In this document: positions 46,680 to 57,826 of the stretch, piece after piece
Layout: each line of letters opens with the position of its first letter
Position numbering within the stretch: position 1 is the stretch's first letter
Assembly: GCA_963678675.1 (NCBI GenBank)
Contig: OY783197.1
Span: forward strand, 1,150,400 to 1,214,399
Direction of reading: 5' to 3'
From: Xiphydria camelus
Taxonomy: Eukaryota; Arthropoda; Insecta; Hymenoptera; Xiphydriidae
Length of the DNA: 64,000 nt
The notes under the pieces: model-generated
What the model saw: only the letters and a program-made list of their open reading frames with translations
Told to the model about the DNA's origin: nothing
Databases searched by the model: none
Made by a program: the position numbers and the translations under genes

Positions 46680-47040
46680 TACGAGGAAATACTAATATTT
46701 TTCGACGAAAAAAAGTCGGGAAAAACTTAAACAAAAGAGCATAAATTCTCGTCTCGATCAATTTTCAAAGTTTCACTCTACGAATTTTCCCTGGCGAACA
46801 TTTAATTCTCTGATTTTCCCGATACATTTAAAATTACTCGACATTTAAATTTCTCTGACGTTTTCCTGACAAAAAGTTGCCTGATGAAACGATCAGAGCT
46901 ACGAGGAAATACTAATATTTCTTCGACGAGAAAAAGTCGAGAAAATTTGACAGCAAAAATTCTCGTCTCGATCGTACTTAAAAATTTCAATTTACGAATT
47001 TTCCCTGGCGGACGTTTAATTCCCCGACAACTCCCTTATT
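46680..47040. repeat. Tandem duplication, period 220 bp
   Basis: TACGAGGAAATACTAATATT starts at 46680 and again at 46900. Both copies continue through AAAAAGTCG, AATTCTCGTCTCGATC and ACGAATTTTCCCTGGCG, then diverge. The second copy is partial. Confidence 0.8.
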
Positions 47041-47920
47041 TCTATGACGTTTCCAAGTTTTTCCAGCTTTTCCCTCACCGTAGCCACCCCTTCGAAATCT
47101 TGTTAAAATTTAATCAAACAGAGGATCAGACTGCATTGAAATTTTTTAACGACTCCAACAGATGAGATCTCTAATCCCTCAAAATTATCTCCCTTCGCCT
47201 AGTCTAATTTATACGCGGATAAATGTCAATTGCAAACGATTGAGTTCGACGGAATAATTAAACCGATCCTCGAAATGACATTCATTACATCCGCATATAC
47301 GAAAAACGGTCTTCTTATTTATTATTAATCGGTACGTACATCGCCTAGCGGCGGAAGAGCCATTCGCCCCTGTCGTTCTGAAATTTCAAAGATCTCTGAC
47401 AGTCGTTCGCATCGCCCGCGCGAGGGGCATAATCACACGCCGATTACATCGAACGACAGAATTGAAATACGATCGATCCCCGTAAATAATTTACTCCCGG
47501 CCGTCCCGCTGCGCGCGTCTGGAAACATAGTCGGAGGACTGATCGCGAATCCAATTATAGGTGAAACTGTTTCTGGTGACGTCACATCCATCCTTCGCCA
47601 ACCCTTTCCCGCCGAGAGTCTATCGGATAACAATTACCTCCCACCCTCCGTAGATACCTCTATCCGTCGATATCTCGCCCCTCTTTGCCCGCAATTCTCC
47701 CTCCTCCCCGCCCACCCAAACGTTTCGCATCGTTTGAGAGCTCGCCGCCTCCGTCCCTCTCCGTCGTTTGCCTTTTTTTTTGTCGCTGCACCGAACTATC
47801 CGCGAGTGGTTGAAAAGAAGACGACGGTCGGGGTTGGGAAGCTGTGGGGGTCGACGTATGTGCGCGCTTGAAAAAGTGATTGGGAATTTCTAACGAAGAA
47901 GTTTTATTTGGACGCAGCTT

Positions 47921-48160
47921 TCCAGGCGGAAAGATTCTACACATTTTGTATATAATCCACATGTGGATTTGGTCATATATGGATCATGTATGATTTTTAT
48001 ATTAACTATATATAGACTATATGTGGATTATACAAATATTTAAAAATCTAAATATAGTCCTCATATGAGTAATAATATAGAAATAATGTATGGTATAGTT
48101 CATATATGACCAAATCGACATATGGACACACAGAATATGTAAAACTACTTCGCCTAAGAG
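47921..48160. mobile_element. CCCAGGCGG family (B), copy of about 240 bp
   Basis: The left end is TCCAGGCGGAAAGATTCTAC with TTTTGTATATAATCCACATG and GGTCATATATGG. The right end is ACATATGGACACACAGAATA and ACTACTTCGCCTAAGAG. The right tip is mutated. A hairpin of family H follows at once. Confidence 0.75.
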
Positions 48161-48171
48161 TATTTCCATTT

Positions 48172-48735
48172 TTTCACATTTTACAAAAAAGTTTTTCGAA
48201 TAAAAGTTATTTGATGTCTAGGAGAACGTATGATAAGTGTAAATAGTAAATGATATCTGATAATACGCGTTATCTACAATTTACGAAGGTCACCTGAATT
48301 TTTTTAAATGAAACTCGACATGATTGTTCTTATAAAAGTTGTAGAGCTCTTCGAAACGAACAAAAAAGTATCAGGGGAAAGGTACAGTCATTGCACCGTT
48401 TGTGAGATATTTCCACTCAAACTGCAAGAGTAAGTTCATCGAACTTCTCTCTTTTCAAGCATTAATATCTCACAAATGATCCAACGAATAGACCTTTCAC
48501 CTCATACCTTTTTTGTTCATCTCGACGAGCTCTACAACTTTTGTAAGAACAAAAATGTCGCTTCACTCAAAAAAGTTCAGGTAACCTTCATATCTCGTAG
48601 ATAACGCGTCTTGTCAAAAACCACTTATCCGTATCGTACAGGTCCACCTTGACACCAAATAGCTTTTATTCGAAAGATTCCTTCATAAAATGACAAAATA
48701 TGATGGATCTGGCCCTTGCTAAATTTCACACCCTT
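48172..48735. mobile_element. CAGGGTGT long hairpin (family H), copy 2
   Basis: The order of motifs is as in the 3134 copy: TTCGAATAAAAGTTATTTG, GAACAAAAAAGTATCAGG, GTTTGTGAGATATTTCCACT, then the reverse set and a right tip AAATTTCACACCCTT before TA. The left tip is missing and the element directly follows a family B copy. Confidence 0.75.
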
Positions 48736-49419
48736 TATATCACCACGGTTTGCATTTTCCAAAAAGAGACGACAAAATTTTCCCCGCCTAAAAACTACTT
48801 TAGCTTCGCCTCGCTCCGGCAACGTTCGCGCAAAGCAGGCAAAAAAGATTTTTCGAAGGCCCAATCCCCGCGCGGTATTCGCGCCGGAACGCAGCCGCCG
48901 GCGAAGCGCGGAGGAGCGGTTTGATTAAAACATAAAAAAGTAGCAACCTCATTAAAAATAACAAGCGAGGTTTACGTGAATAAAGGAGCGCGAGAATGCT
49001 ACCGGAACGCGGTGGAGCCCGAGATGGATAAATATAGATACCCCCACGACTCTGTCGGGGTAACTAGAAATTGTGAAAAGCCCCATCTCGGAGCGGTTCG
49101 CGTTTATTTCATCAACTGTGTCGTTAGGTCAACTCTCGCGTAGCTCTATCCGCGCTTTTAATGTCCGCCTCTACATGGACGCGGCGAGCTTCAACTTGGC
49201 TTTATCTCCTTTGACGCGGACCACTTGCAATATTCCTCGTTTCGTTCCTCGAGGGCGAGGCAAGAGCCATTGTCGATTCGACCAAGTTATGGGTCAAGGA
49301 TGGGGAAGTTGACATTTCGCCATTTAGCTGTATATAGGCAGTTATTTGACCGAATTAATACTTGTTGCTCCGTATAACGGAGAGTAGAAGTGAAATACAC
49401 ACCCCCAATTTCCTCATTT

Positions 49420-49565
49420 GACTTTGAACGCGATTATCTCGAAACGCAGTAGGGATAGGTGAAAAGTCAAAAGCAGCTTTTTTACAGCAAAAACACAGAC
49501 GAAAATCTTTTGTAGGAACTTTTTTTCGATGTCTCTAATCGTCTCCGAGATAATCGATACTTAAT
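49420..49565 (-). repeat. GATTATCTCG family (O), copy 4, reverse
   Basis: It reads GACTTTGAACGCGATTATCT at the left and CTCCGAGATAATCGATAC at the right, the reverse of the 941 copy. Internal TTTTTCGATGTCTCTAATCG matches the reverse of CGATTGGAGATATCGAAAAA. Confidence 0.75.
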
Positions 49566-49878
49566 CCGAACTTGATCCGTCAGAATAAAATATTCTCTCG
49601 GTACGCTGCACATCTAGCAGTAAATCGACAACACTCTACTCTCCAGTACCGATCACTCGTTTTTCTCTCGCTAGAAGTTAAAACTACACAGCGATATCTA
49701 CTATTTCATCAAGAACACCGTGCAGTTCTCCCGGCTTCATCTTCACGCACCTCGCAGCATCACGAAATGAATCACGGCTCGTGAAAGAAGCTCCCCCGGT
49801 ACATGCCAGGATACACACCCTTCTCCACCCCCGTATCCAGCTCCAGAGGTCCTTTCTCCTTCGTCGTCGAGTACAGGC

Positions 49879-49892
49879 GGGGGGGGGGGGGG
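49879..49892. repeat. Poly-G tract of 14
   Basis: Fourteen G between ACAGGC and CCCTCCC. Confidence 0.88.
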
Positions 49893-50712
49893 CCCTCCCG
49901 TACTCCTTTCTCTCCCTGGGCCCCAAGATGGCATTGTATTCTTTCGGTATTTCTAATAACTTCTTCCTCCCCCACCCCCGCGTCCGCAGCTCACAATGCT
50001 ACGGGTAATCCGACACTATCGGAGCCTCTCTAGTCGGCACCCTCCCCCCGCGCCCTCTCCGCCCCGTTCAACAACAATTACTTCGTCATATCGTCTCCGT
50101 CGCGAGTGAAGAGGTAGACGAGAGGGCAGGGTCGGTTAGCGAGGAGCAGAGACGAGGAAAGATCAAGTTTTTAATCACTCTCCGATGCCGCTGAAGAAAG
50201 AAGTAAGAGTACCGTCCGGGACTTCGACCCTCTTCTCAGCTCGCGCGGCTTCAAGGGTGTTTGTGAGTGTGTCTGTATCGAACCACCCTCTTGTATCGTT
50301 TTATTCTCAGCGCGAGAGAGCCCTCCCGCGTCTGCGATGCCGTCGCGACGCGACGGTTGAAACGAAGCCTCCGGTACTGTATGTGTTCGTTATTTCGAAG
50401 AGGGTGTGGCGCGTGGCTCGAGCGAATTTTATTTGCGAATCCGATAGAGCGCGAAGACGAATCGACGTCCCATCCTTGGAAACGGGTAGGAATTCTCGGA
50501 TAACGTACGTATATAGACGGCGCGGGTGTCGTACGTACAGCGGAGGGAGGAAATATAAAGTTAATCATCCGGATGAAGTGATAACGATAGCGGTAAGGTA
50601 TTGCTCCGTAACGGCTAGTCGATAGCGCGGCGGTAAATCACCGACGTGGATGCACTACGTGAGATGTACCGACTCGACCTCGACTGCGGTCGAAGAGGTG
50701 GCTTTTAAAGTA

Positions 50713-50972
50713 ATCGGAGAAAAAGGATGAATTGGATCTATGTACTAAAAATTACTTACGAGGTCGCACAAGCTATTATTTAGTTGCACCAATTTCATCT
50801 TTCTCGATATATTAATCAGATATTTCTTCCTTGCAACCGCATACAATTCCACATGATCTTAAGGAAGAGATATCTAATTGATGCGTTAAAAAATTTCATT
50901 GATATAAATTGATAATTACTTGCGACCCCGCAAGTAATTTTTAGTAGATTCAACTAATTCTTTTTCTCCGTG
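50713..50972. mobile_element. TA-flanked palindromic element, family D
   Basis: About 260 bp. The ends ATCGGAGAAAAAGGATGAAT and CAACTAATTCTTTTTCTCCG are inverted, with TACTAAAAATTACTTACGAG mirrored by CGCAAGTAATTTTTAGTAG. The internal CCACATGATCTTAAGGAAGA matches the copy at 25598. TA lies at 50711-50712 and 50973-50974. Confidence 0.75.
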
Positions 50973-51307
50973 TAGTTGTATCACTGGACGGAAGATTGCA
51001 GAAAATGTCACTTTTTTAATAATGTTTAGCAACCTCGTATCTATTGACTTGTTAACAAAATTTGAAGGCAGATTACCGATGATTTTCGCAAGAAAAATTG
51101 AATTGAAAATGAGCTCTCAGTGTAAATTAACGTAATTTCAATTTGAATATCTATGTATATATTTCGAAGATATACTCGTATACCATTCCTCAAATTCATA
51201 GAAAAGTTGTAAAATCGCATAAAGAGTTTTTACAGACATTTTAATTCAAGAATAAATTGTTTCTTTCAGATAAATACGAAAAATAATAATTGAATAATAC
51301 ACTAACT

Positions 51308-51595
51308 ACGTTTAATATTTCCCATTGAAATTCTTCTCGAGTATACAGTGTTCAAAATAGGACAAAAATATTTAAATTAAAGAAGAAATCGCCTGAAAAG
51401 TGAAGAATAATCATGGAATAATGTGTCGAATACGTTTAATTTTTCGTATTGAAATTCATTTTAACACTGTGCAATATTCAAATCAGGACGAACATCTAAA
51501 TTAAAAAGAAAAATTGCCCGAAAGACGAAGAATACCTAATCATGAAAATATATTTAATATTTCGTATTGAAATTCTTTTCGACTTTACAGTGGGA
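51308..51595. repeat. Tandem repeat, about 2.4 copies, period 117-124 bp
   Basis: Units begin ACGTTTAATATTTCCCATTG (51308), ACGTTTAATTTTTCGTATTG (51432) and ATATTTAATATTTCGTATTG (about 51549). Each continues with AAATTC, a short CAGTGT or ACTGTG motif, AATTAAAAAG-like sequence and GAAGAATA. Confidence 0.75.
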
Positions 51596-52360
51596 TGTCC
51601 AGTTCACAAAACAGACGTGCAGGTTGCCTGCTGTCAGGCGCCTCACAACTACATCCGCTTTATACTATAAACTCTGACTGATAAACTCGTATGCGGTAGG
51701 TTGTAAAAAAAAAAGCGCACCAGGAACCCTCAACCCCATCGCTCGGGCTACCCTCCAACCCCGACGCGACTCGATCGGCAGGAAAAGCCACCCACGTCCT
51801 ACTACAGTTTCCTACCTTGCCGACCAGGTCGATCAAACGCCATCGCGCACCCCTGTACTATCGACGCTCGCTCCCCCCGACGACGCCTGCAGTGTTGCTT
51901 TCCGGGCGAAGCAACCCCGTGTACTGTTTTACCGGGAAAACCGCGCGGATGGTCAACCATCCCCCGGTCGCCATCCGTCCCGCGATAATCGTCCGTTACT
52001 GGGTACCAGCATAAGGCGCAGGGCGGGCGCGACCTTCAGTAATGTAGGTTAGTAGACGAGCAAGGGCGAGTGAAAACTCGATAGCAACGCTGCTGGATGC
52101 ATAAAACAACCCCTGACGTTCTATTTCTGCGCTTATCCCCTCGCAAACCGGTTCTCTCTACCTTTCGCCCCAATTTCTATTTCCGACCGAGAATAAGCTT
52201 CCGAAATTCTATTTCGAGATATCGGAAGTGGCGTTAAAAGTGTATTTCGAGGTGGGAAACTCTGAATATTCATCCCCGATGATACGATGAGTGAGAGAAG
52301 GCGATTTAATAACCGCGAATAATGATAAAAAAGACACGCCGATTCCTCGAGCAGAAACTT

Positions 52361-52589
52361 CCCAGGTGGAAAAGTTCTCTATGATCCATATGTGGTTTTG
52401 GTCGTATACGGATTATATATGATTTTTATATCAACCATATACACACTGCGCATATATGGATTATATACAATCACTAAAGAATCTTTATAGACTCTTTATA
52501 TAATGAATATAGAAATCATATATAACCCCTTGTATGACTAAAACCTCCTATGGATCGTACGCAAAATATGTCGAATTTTTCCGCCTGGG
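52361..52589. mobile_element. CCCAGGCGG family (B), complete copy (229 bp)
   Basis: The tips are CCCAGGTGGAAAAGTTCTCT and CGAATTTTTCCGCCTGGG, with CTT immediately outside both, a possible 3-bp target duplication. The internal TATGATCCATATGTGGTTTT pairs with AAACCTCCTATGGATCGTAC. Confidence 0.78.
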
Positions 52590-54267
52590 CTTGGCCTTGG
52601 GAGGAAATCGCCGAGAGATAAAATGTAAACGAGCAAAGCCGAAGAGACGGATCACCGGCGATAAAGTCACGGTAATACAGACGTCCCGCGCAAGGACTCT
52701 GCACGAATTCGCGATCTGCTGATACGGACACTCCGATGACGCGATGGATTAATATGGAACACAGAGGGAACCCAACGACGTCGCTCTCGGTTCGCGATAT
52801 CATTCACTGTCGGACCGACTACGGTCCTTTATTTATCACCGTCATTTTTCGCGCCGGACCCGTCCAGACGGAAGTCTCTTTCTCCGATACAGAGTAGGTG
52901 ACGACTAACGCTATTACGGGGTCGCTGATAACGCGTGGCTTCGAGAAAATGCTTCCACTTGCTGCGTTCTACTCTTGAGGTTGAATTACGCGTTCAATCT
53001 GATTCAAAAGGATAGTGTACTCGGATGGAAAAATATTTCCTTTGTCTTTCTTGGAAGATTTTTCAGTTTGAGAAAAAGTAATCATAGTATTACGTCATGA
53101 AATAACTGAAAATTACTGGAGACAATTTTTTAAAAACTGCGAATATTGAAAACGTCATAATTTTGCGAATACAGTATCTTGACATTGAAAACTGTAGTAC
53201 TGTACCCTTAATTTAATAGTAGACGCTAAAATTGAGTACATACAATTCTTTTAAAGCAATTTAACATAAAAAAAAGTTCAATCCAACATCAAAAAGTATT
53301 GGTATTGTATTGTATTATTAACCGAATGTGTGCGTTCACAAAAAGCTCCGTGCTATATTGGAAGCTTACAAGAAGTGAAAAATGTCCAGATAGAAGTAAA
53401 TTATCGTGAAAACTATAAAGAATAATTTTATTGAAAGCAAATACTCAAAATATACGTAGTAAGCGATTGTTTTTTTATACTTAAAATACAATTAATTTTG
53501 GTATATCTTCCAATTAAAACAGTTTTCGTGAATCTGAAGTCGAGCATACACTTTTTTTAGCTCTGAAGTATGAAAGATCGAAACCCCCATGAGAAACAAT
53601 GTAAAAATACCAAATTTGGAGTGACTATTTCTGCGGAAATGTTTAGTGAAATCATATGAAATTTTAACTAGGTAATGCCGATGCATTTAAATGTCACATA
53701 CTCAAATTTCATGTACATGGTGAAATTTTTAATTATACGCGACTCAATCTTAATACGAGCCTCGTATTACGAAGAGGGGCGTAAATCGACGCGCATCGTT
53801 GTTATCGTTAATCGTCCGAATCGCGTCGCCGAGTCGCGTCGTCCTCTCGTTGCGAAGCCATTTCTTTTATTTGTCTTCGTCACGGTCTTTAACGAATTAC
53901 GGACGAAAATAAATCAAAGGGCCTCCCCTATTATTGTCCTCCGCCCGTTCTCCGTCTCCCTTATCAATCACATTAATGATGGGGCGCTTTTCATTAAAGG
54001 GAAGAAGAAAAAAAGGAACGAGAGAACGACAGTGGACCCGGCCGCGCGCAGTCAACGAGAGAGACGAAAACGAGAACGGCGGGGGCGGGATGATCCGAAA
54101 ACAATTGGCGCGGGGGGAGGCCGTAAAGGGAGCACGCGGGATTGCTGCTTCCGAACCGGGAGACCGGAAGTTGATAACGACGGAGCGTCTCTCTCTTTCT
54201 TTTCGTCGAAGAAAATTTTAACTTGCAAACGATCGACTTTAGAATCGATTTGAGCGATTAAAAAATA
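52590..54267. other. Unique DNA without a supported gene
   Basis: AT-rich from 53000 to 53700 and purine-rich around 54000-54130. A 192-codon open frame (53675-54253, plus) ends in Lys/Arg/Glu-rich low complexity and has no recognisable domain or splice support. I treat it as chance. Confidence 0.4.
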
Positions 54268-54392
54268 TGTGGAATAGTTTTATAGGTATATTTTTTGCAT
54301 ATGGTCCATATATATGGACTTGGTCATACACGAATTATATGACTTCTATATTAACCATATAAGGACTACGTGTGGATTTTTGAATGCTTGTA

Positions 54393-54600
54393 TTGGGTTG
54401 GCTAATAAATAATGGCGGTTTTTTAAGTTAAAAGTGCACACAGAAAAAAAACGCTTTTGCATAATATTATTTAATATAATATTATTTGTCATTTGAAAGA
54501 GTAATGTATACTCTGCATAAGTGTGTGTTTAGCTGTTTCATTTGATTTCATTTTTATTAATTTTCGAATCATCTGAGTGGAATTTTCGGATCACTAATGC
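54393..54600 (+). mobile_element. mariner-like element, left end fragment
   Basis: After TA it begins TTGGGTTGGCTAATAAATAA and TGGCGGTTTTTT. This strongly resembles the terminal repeat of insect mariner elements (TTGGGTTGGC...GCGG). About 200 bp of leader-like DNA follow. No transposase frame is present and the right end is missing. Confidence 0.65.
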
Positions 54601-54635
54601 CAATTGTTAATTAATTGATCATTAATCCGGATATA

Positions 54636-54995
54636 CAGACTGAACCAGAAATGCTACATATCTTAAAAATAAATTGAAATAAGAATAGGAAGAGATCGTT
54701 AGATACGATTGGCACTTTTCAGAAAATCAGAGTTTTTGAGCAAGTATCGGTAACACCGATAAAGAATGTGATTGAGCCCCTTCAAGTGATAAATTTGAGA
54801 AGCGAGGTCTGGCCTTACAGAGTTCCAATGCTTGATTCCCCGTGTGGATGAAAATGATTTAATATTACTCGTATCGAAATTGCTTCGAGCAACTTCCTCC
54901 TCTATAATTTTCGGAAAAGTAACCAATCACATCTAATGATTTCTTCCTATTTTTATTTCGATCTGTTCTTACGGCAGCACTTCCGGTTCAATCTG
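54636..54995. mobile_element. Family N, short copy (360 bp)
   Basis: The tips are CAGACTGAACCAGAAATGCT and AGCACTTCCGGTTCAATCTG, with TA on both sides. The internal CGTTAGATACGATTGGCAC and CAATGCTTGATTCCC align with 10118-10828. It is nested in a broken family B element. Confidence 0.75.
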
Positions 54996-55077
54996 TATAG
55001 TCCGTGTATACATACTTCATATGACCAACTCCACATATGGATCATACACGAAATATATACAACTTTTCTCCAGCCGG

Positions 55078-56219
55078 AGACTTCTCGTGAAAAATCGACC
55101 AGCAACATTCGCATCGACGAGTCGTTGCAACGGCGTGGCGTGCGATCGATCGCGCGAGCCCCGCCCCCCTCGAGAAACGGAGCCGGGCACTCGCGCGGTC
55201 CATCGCATCAAGTACGTATACGCCATCGCGAAGCACGTGTCCGGCTATAATGACGTCGAGAGAGGAGACGAGAGGGACCGCGGAACATCGTGGACGTCGC
55301 CGGAGGATGGGCCGCCTCTGATGAGCTGTGGCGTTACGTGATACGGGTGTCTAATATACACCGAAGGAAGACGACGAGGGCGTTGCTCGAAAGAGGGACA
55401 CGGCGAGCGCGCTGATCCCTTCTCATCGTCGCGCGCGCACGAGATTCGGACCACTCCGCGATCCATAAAGGGAGCCGCGAGAGGATGATGACGCGGCGTC
55501 TTCCTCGGAGAGAGGGGACTCGTCGTCCTGCCCCGTATATGGATGAGGTATACGGGTTAAGCGGGGAAAATTCAAAGAGCGGGGAAACCCCCGCGGTCTT
55601 TGATCGTCGGCTGATTGCGAAAGGGGTACTCGAGTCGATAACGTCGGACGTATGACGGGACGGGGACTGTGCCATTTCGGAGATCTTTCCTCTTAATGCG
55701 AACCCGCGTGGTAAGGACATTATATAGGGCGATTTCGGTGCGAGGGAATTTCGGGAAAGTTGATACGATCTCCCCGATAAATTTATACGATCGTCGTGGC
55801 ATTTATACGAGGTACGATAATCGATTGTTCGAAATATTACGTTTGTTTTACAGTGTGCGAATAACTACCTATTCCTTGATTAATTGTTAAATTGACATTA
55901 GGTATGTGATTCAAATTAATCGCTGTATTTATCGTAGCAATATAGTTACGAAAAATTGTGCCTATGTTGAATAAATATTTAGCACTCTACTTGTACTAAT
56001 TTCATATCATTTAACGCCACAAATATTCCGGTCTAATGACGACTCGTAGAACGTATAATTCTGATGCATTTGGTGAGCTAATGAGAAAATTTCGTTTTGG
56101 AATCGGTCCACCTATTTTCGTACGTTAAAATTAATTATTGATTCTTCGCGTCCCGAGAGAAAGGATATCGCAGATTCTCGTAGAGTCTTATAGAACACTT
56201 GTAAAAATCCTATAGAATT
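55078..56219. other. CpG-rich then AT-rich unique DNA
   Basis: 55080-55780 is CpG-rich with open frames on both strands in the same place, a sign of composition rather than coding. 55800-56200 is AT-rich. Nothing else is recognised. Confidence 0.4.
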
Positions 56220-56525
56220 CTCACATGAAATTTGATGTGCTTTTGGCACAGCACATTCCGGATATCGACCGGTAAAAATCTGAGATCTGAGTGGCAATGT
56301 ATTAGATTCTATGTGTATCTGCTGAAACAAAAAAAATTGTCTAAAGTTCTATTACTAGTTAAAAATTGCTTGCTTTTACGGATACGTATAAAATTTCAAA
56401 TCCCTATTTATCATCTCATCTCAGATACACATAGAATCCAATGAATTCCTATTTGTCCTTCTTAAACTTTTCCAGTGGACATCAGGACTTACTGTGTTAA
56501 AAGCACATCAGATTTCCATAGAAAT
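56220..56525. mobile_element. Fold-back element with GATGTGCTTTT arms (about 305 bp)
   Basis: GAAATTTGATGTGCTTTTGG and TAGATTCTATGTGTATCTG pair with CAGATACACATAGAATCCA and TTAAAAGCACATCAGATTTC. Between the pairs the arms match less well. The centre (about 56330-56400) is AT-rich. Confidence 0.68.
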
Positions 56526-56609
56526 TGTCTACGGAAATCTATGGGACCTTTTCTCAATATAGGTTACAATCCAACTAACATTTTTGTGCTAACATTGACA
56601 CAGAGAATG

Positions 56610-56784
56610 TTAAAATTATCGCAAAAATATATATGGATTATGGTTTTTTTACTATATATGGATAATTTAAATCTTCTGCATAATACAAAATACATATAGC
56701 TTATATAGAAATCATACATAATTCATATAGGACCAAATCCATATATGGACTATATGTACCTCATGTAAAACTTTTCCGCCTGGG
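56610..56784. mobile_element. CCCAGGCGG family (B), right part
   Basis: It holds GGATTATGGTTTTTTTACTA, CATATAGGACCAAATCCATA and ends TAAAACTTTTCCGCCTGGG. The left tip is not visible; it may have been lost next to the palindrome at 56220-56525. Confidence 0.68.
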
Positions 56785-57225
56785 CCACAAGAAACAACAG
56801 TTCCTCTCTTTTCGAACCAAAAGACTCGCGCAGCTACCGAAATCGCATACGGCTCTCGGAACAAAGTGAACGATTCCGACACTCGCGATGGTTATATCGA
56901 GGAAACCGCGTATTTCACGTAATCCCACCGAGAGAAGACGATGCCGTATCGAAATTGACATAGAAAATGCAGCACTGCTACACAAAGCCGCGCACATGTA
57001 CGTACGTATCACACGTATCCGTAACGCAGTCGGAAACGCACAGGGATGGGGTCTTACGAACTCTATTGGATTACGGAACAAGCGACTAGCACTCGAGAGC
57101 CTCGGTAGCTTTCGCCTTCCTCCTCGCGGAGTTGTCGGGGGTTTTACGGCATGGTCTCGCACTTATCTAGTCTACTCTTATGCCCGTCCATCCGCGGATA
57201 TACCTACTCTCGTACGCGTACCATG

Positions 57226-57475
57226 CATCCCCTCGCTCTCGAGATGGCTGTGCTGTCGGCGAGGCTGTATTTTGTATATAAACAGACGTTTCTTTCGCCT
57301 TCCTCCCTGCAGCCGGGAGTAACTCTGGTTTACAGTGGCGCGTTACTTATCTACAGCCTGCTCCGCGCCTATCCGCCTCTCGCGTGCGAGATAGCTAGCT
57401 GCTCTCGGCGAGGCTGTCGTATTTCGTAAATAAACGAACGTTTCATCTTGCCTCTCCCGTACGCTCCACTTTGCA
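57226..57475. repeat. Tandem duplication, period about 148 bp
   Basis: CGAGATGGCTGTGCTGTCGG then CGAGGCTGTATTTTG and AAACAGACGTTTC (57239) recur as CGAGATAGCTAGCTGCTCTC, GGCGAGGCTGTCGTATTTCG and AAACGAACGTTTC (57387). Both are followed by a CCTTCCTCC or GCCTCTCCC tract. Confidence 0.7.
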
Positions 57476-57683
57476 AATGCTCCCTCACGCGCTCTCCTTT
57501 ATACTCTCGAAAGATGCCTCGAGAGAGGAGATGAATCGAGTTCTCGCGTAGTTCGAAGGCATCGGCCTCCGTGAAATTTTAACGCCCGACCGTGTTGCGT
57601 CGTAGCTCACGTACATAGGTACACGCGACGAGCGTGAGATGCGTACATATGTAGGGCGAACGTGGGGTTGACGCCTGGGAGCT

Positions 57684-57826
57684 AAACATCGATTATCTCG
57701 AGAACGATTGGAGATATCGAAGAAAAGTTTAAACAAAAGATGTTCGTCTACGTTATTACCGCAAAAAAGGTGCTCTTGATTTTTCGCGTATCTCGACCGC
57801 GTTTCGAGATAATCGCGTTTAAAGTC
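57684..57826 (+). repeat. GATTATCTCG family (O), copy 5
   Basis: It opens AACATCGATTATCTCGAGAA and closes CGTTTCGAGATAATCGCGTT. The core AAAGATGTTCGTCTACG and GCAAAAAAGGTGCTC match the copy at 941. Confidence 0.75.

Larger units (their letters stand above)
54268..55077. mobile_element. CCCAGGCGG family (B) host interrupted by a mariner end and family N
   Basis: The left part (to 54390) has GCATATGGTCCATATATATG and TTAACCATATAAGGACTACG. The right part (from 55000) has CCACATATGGATCATACACG and CAACTTTTCTCCAGCCGG. The inserted block between them holds a mariner-like left end and a complete family N element. Confidence 0.7.

Noticed and set aside
53675..54253. 192-codon plus-strand open frame
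   Set aside because: The second half is purine-rich low complexity; no upstream regulatory or splice signal.
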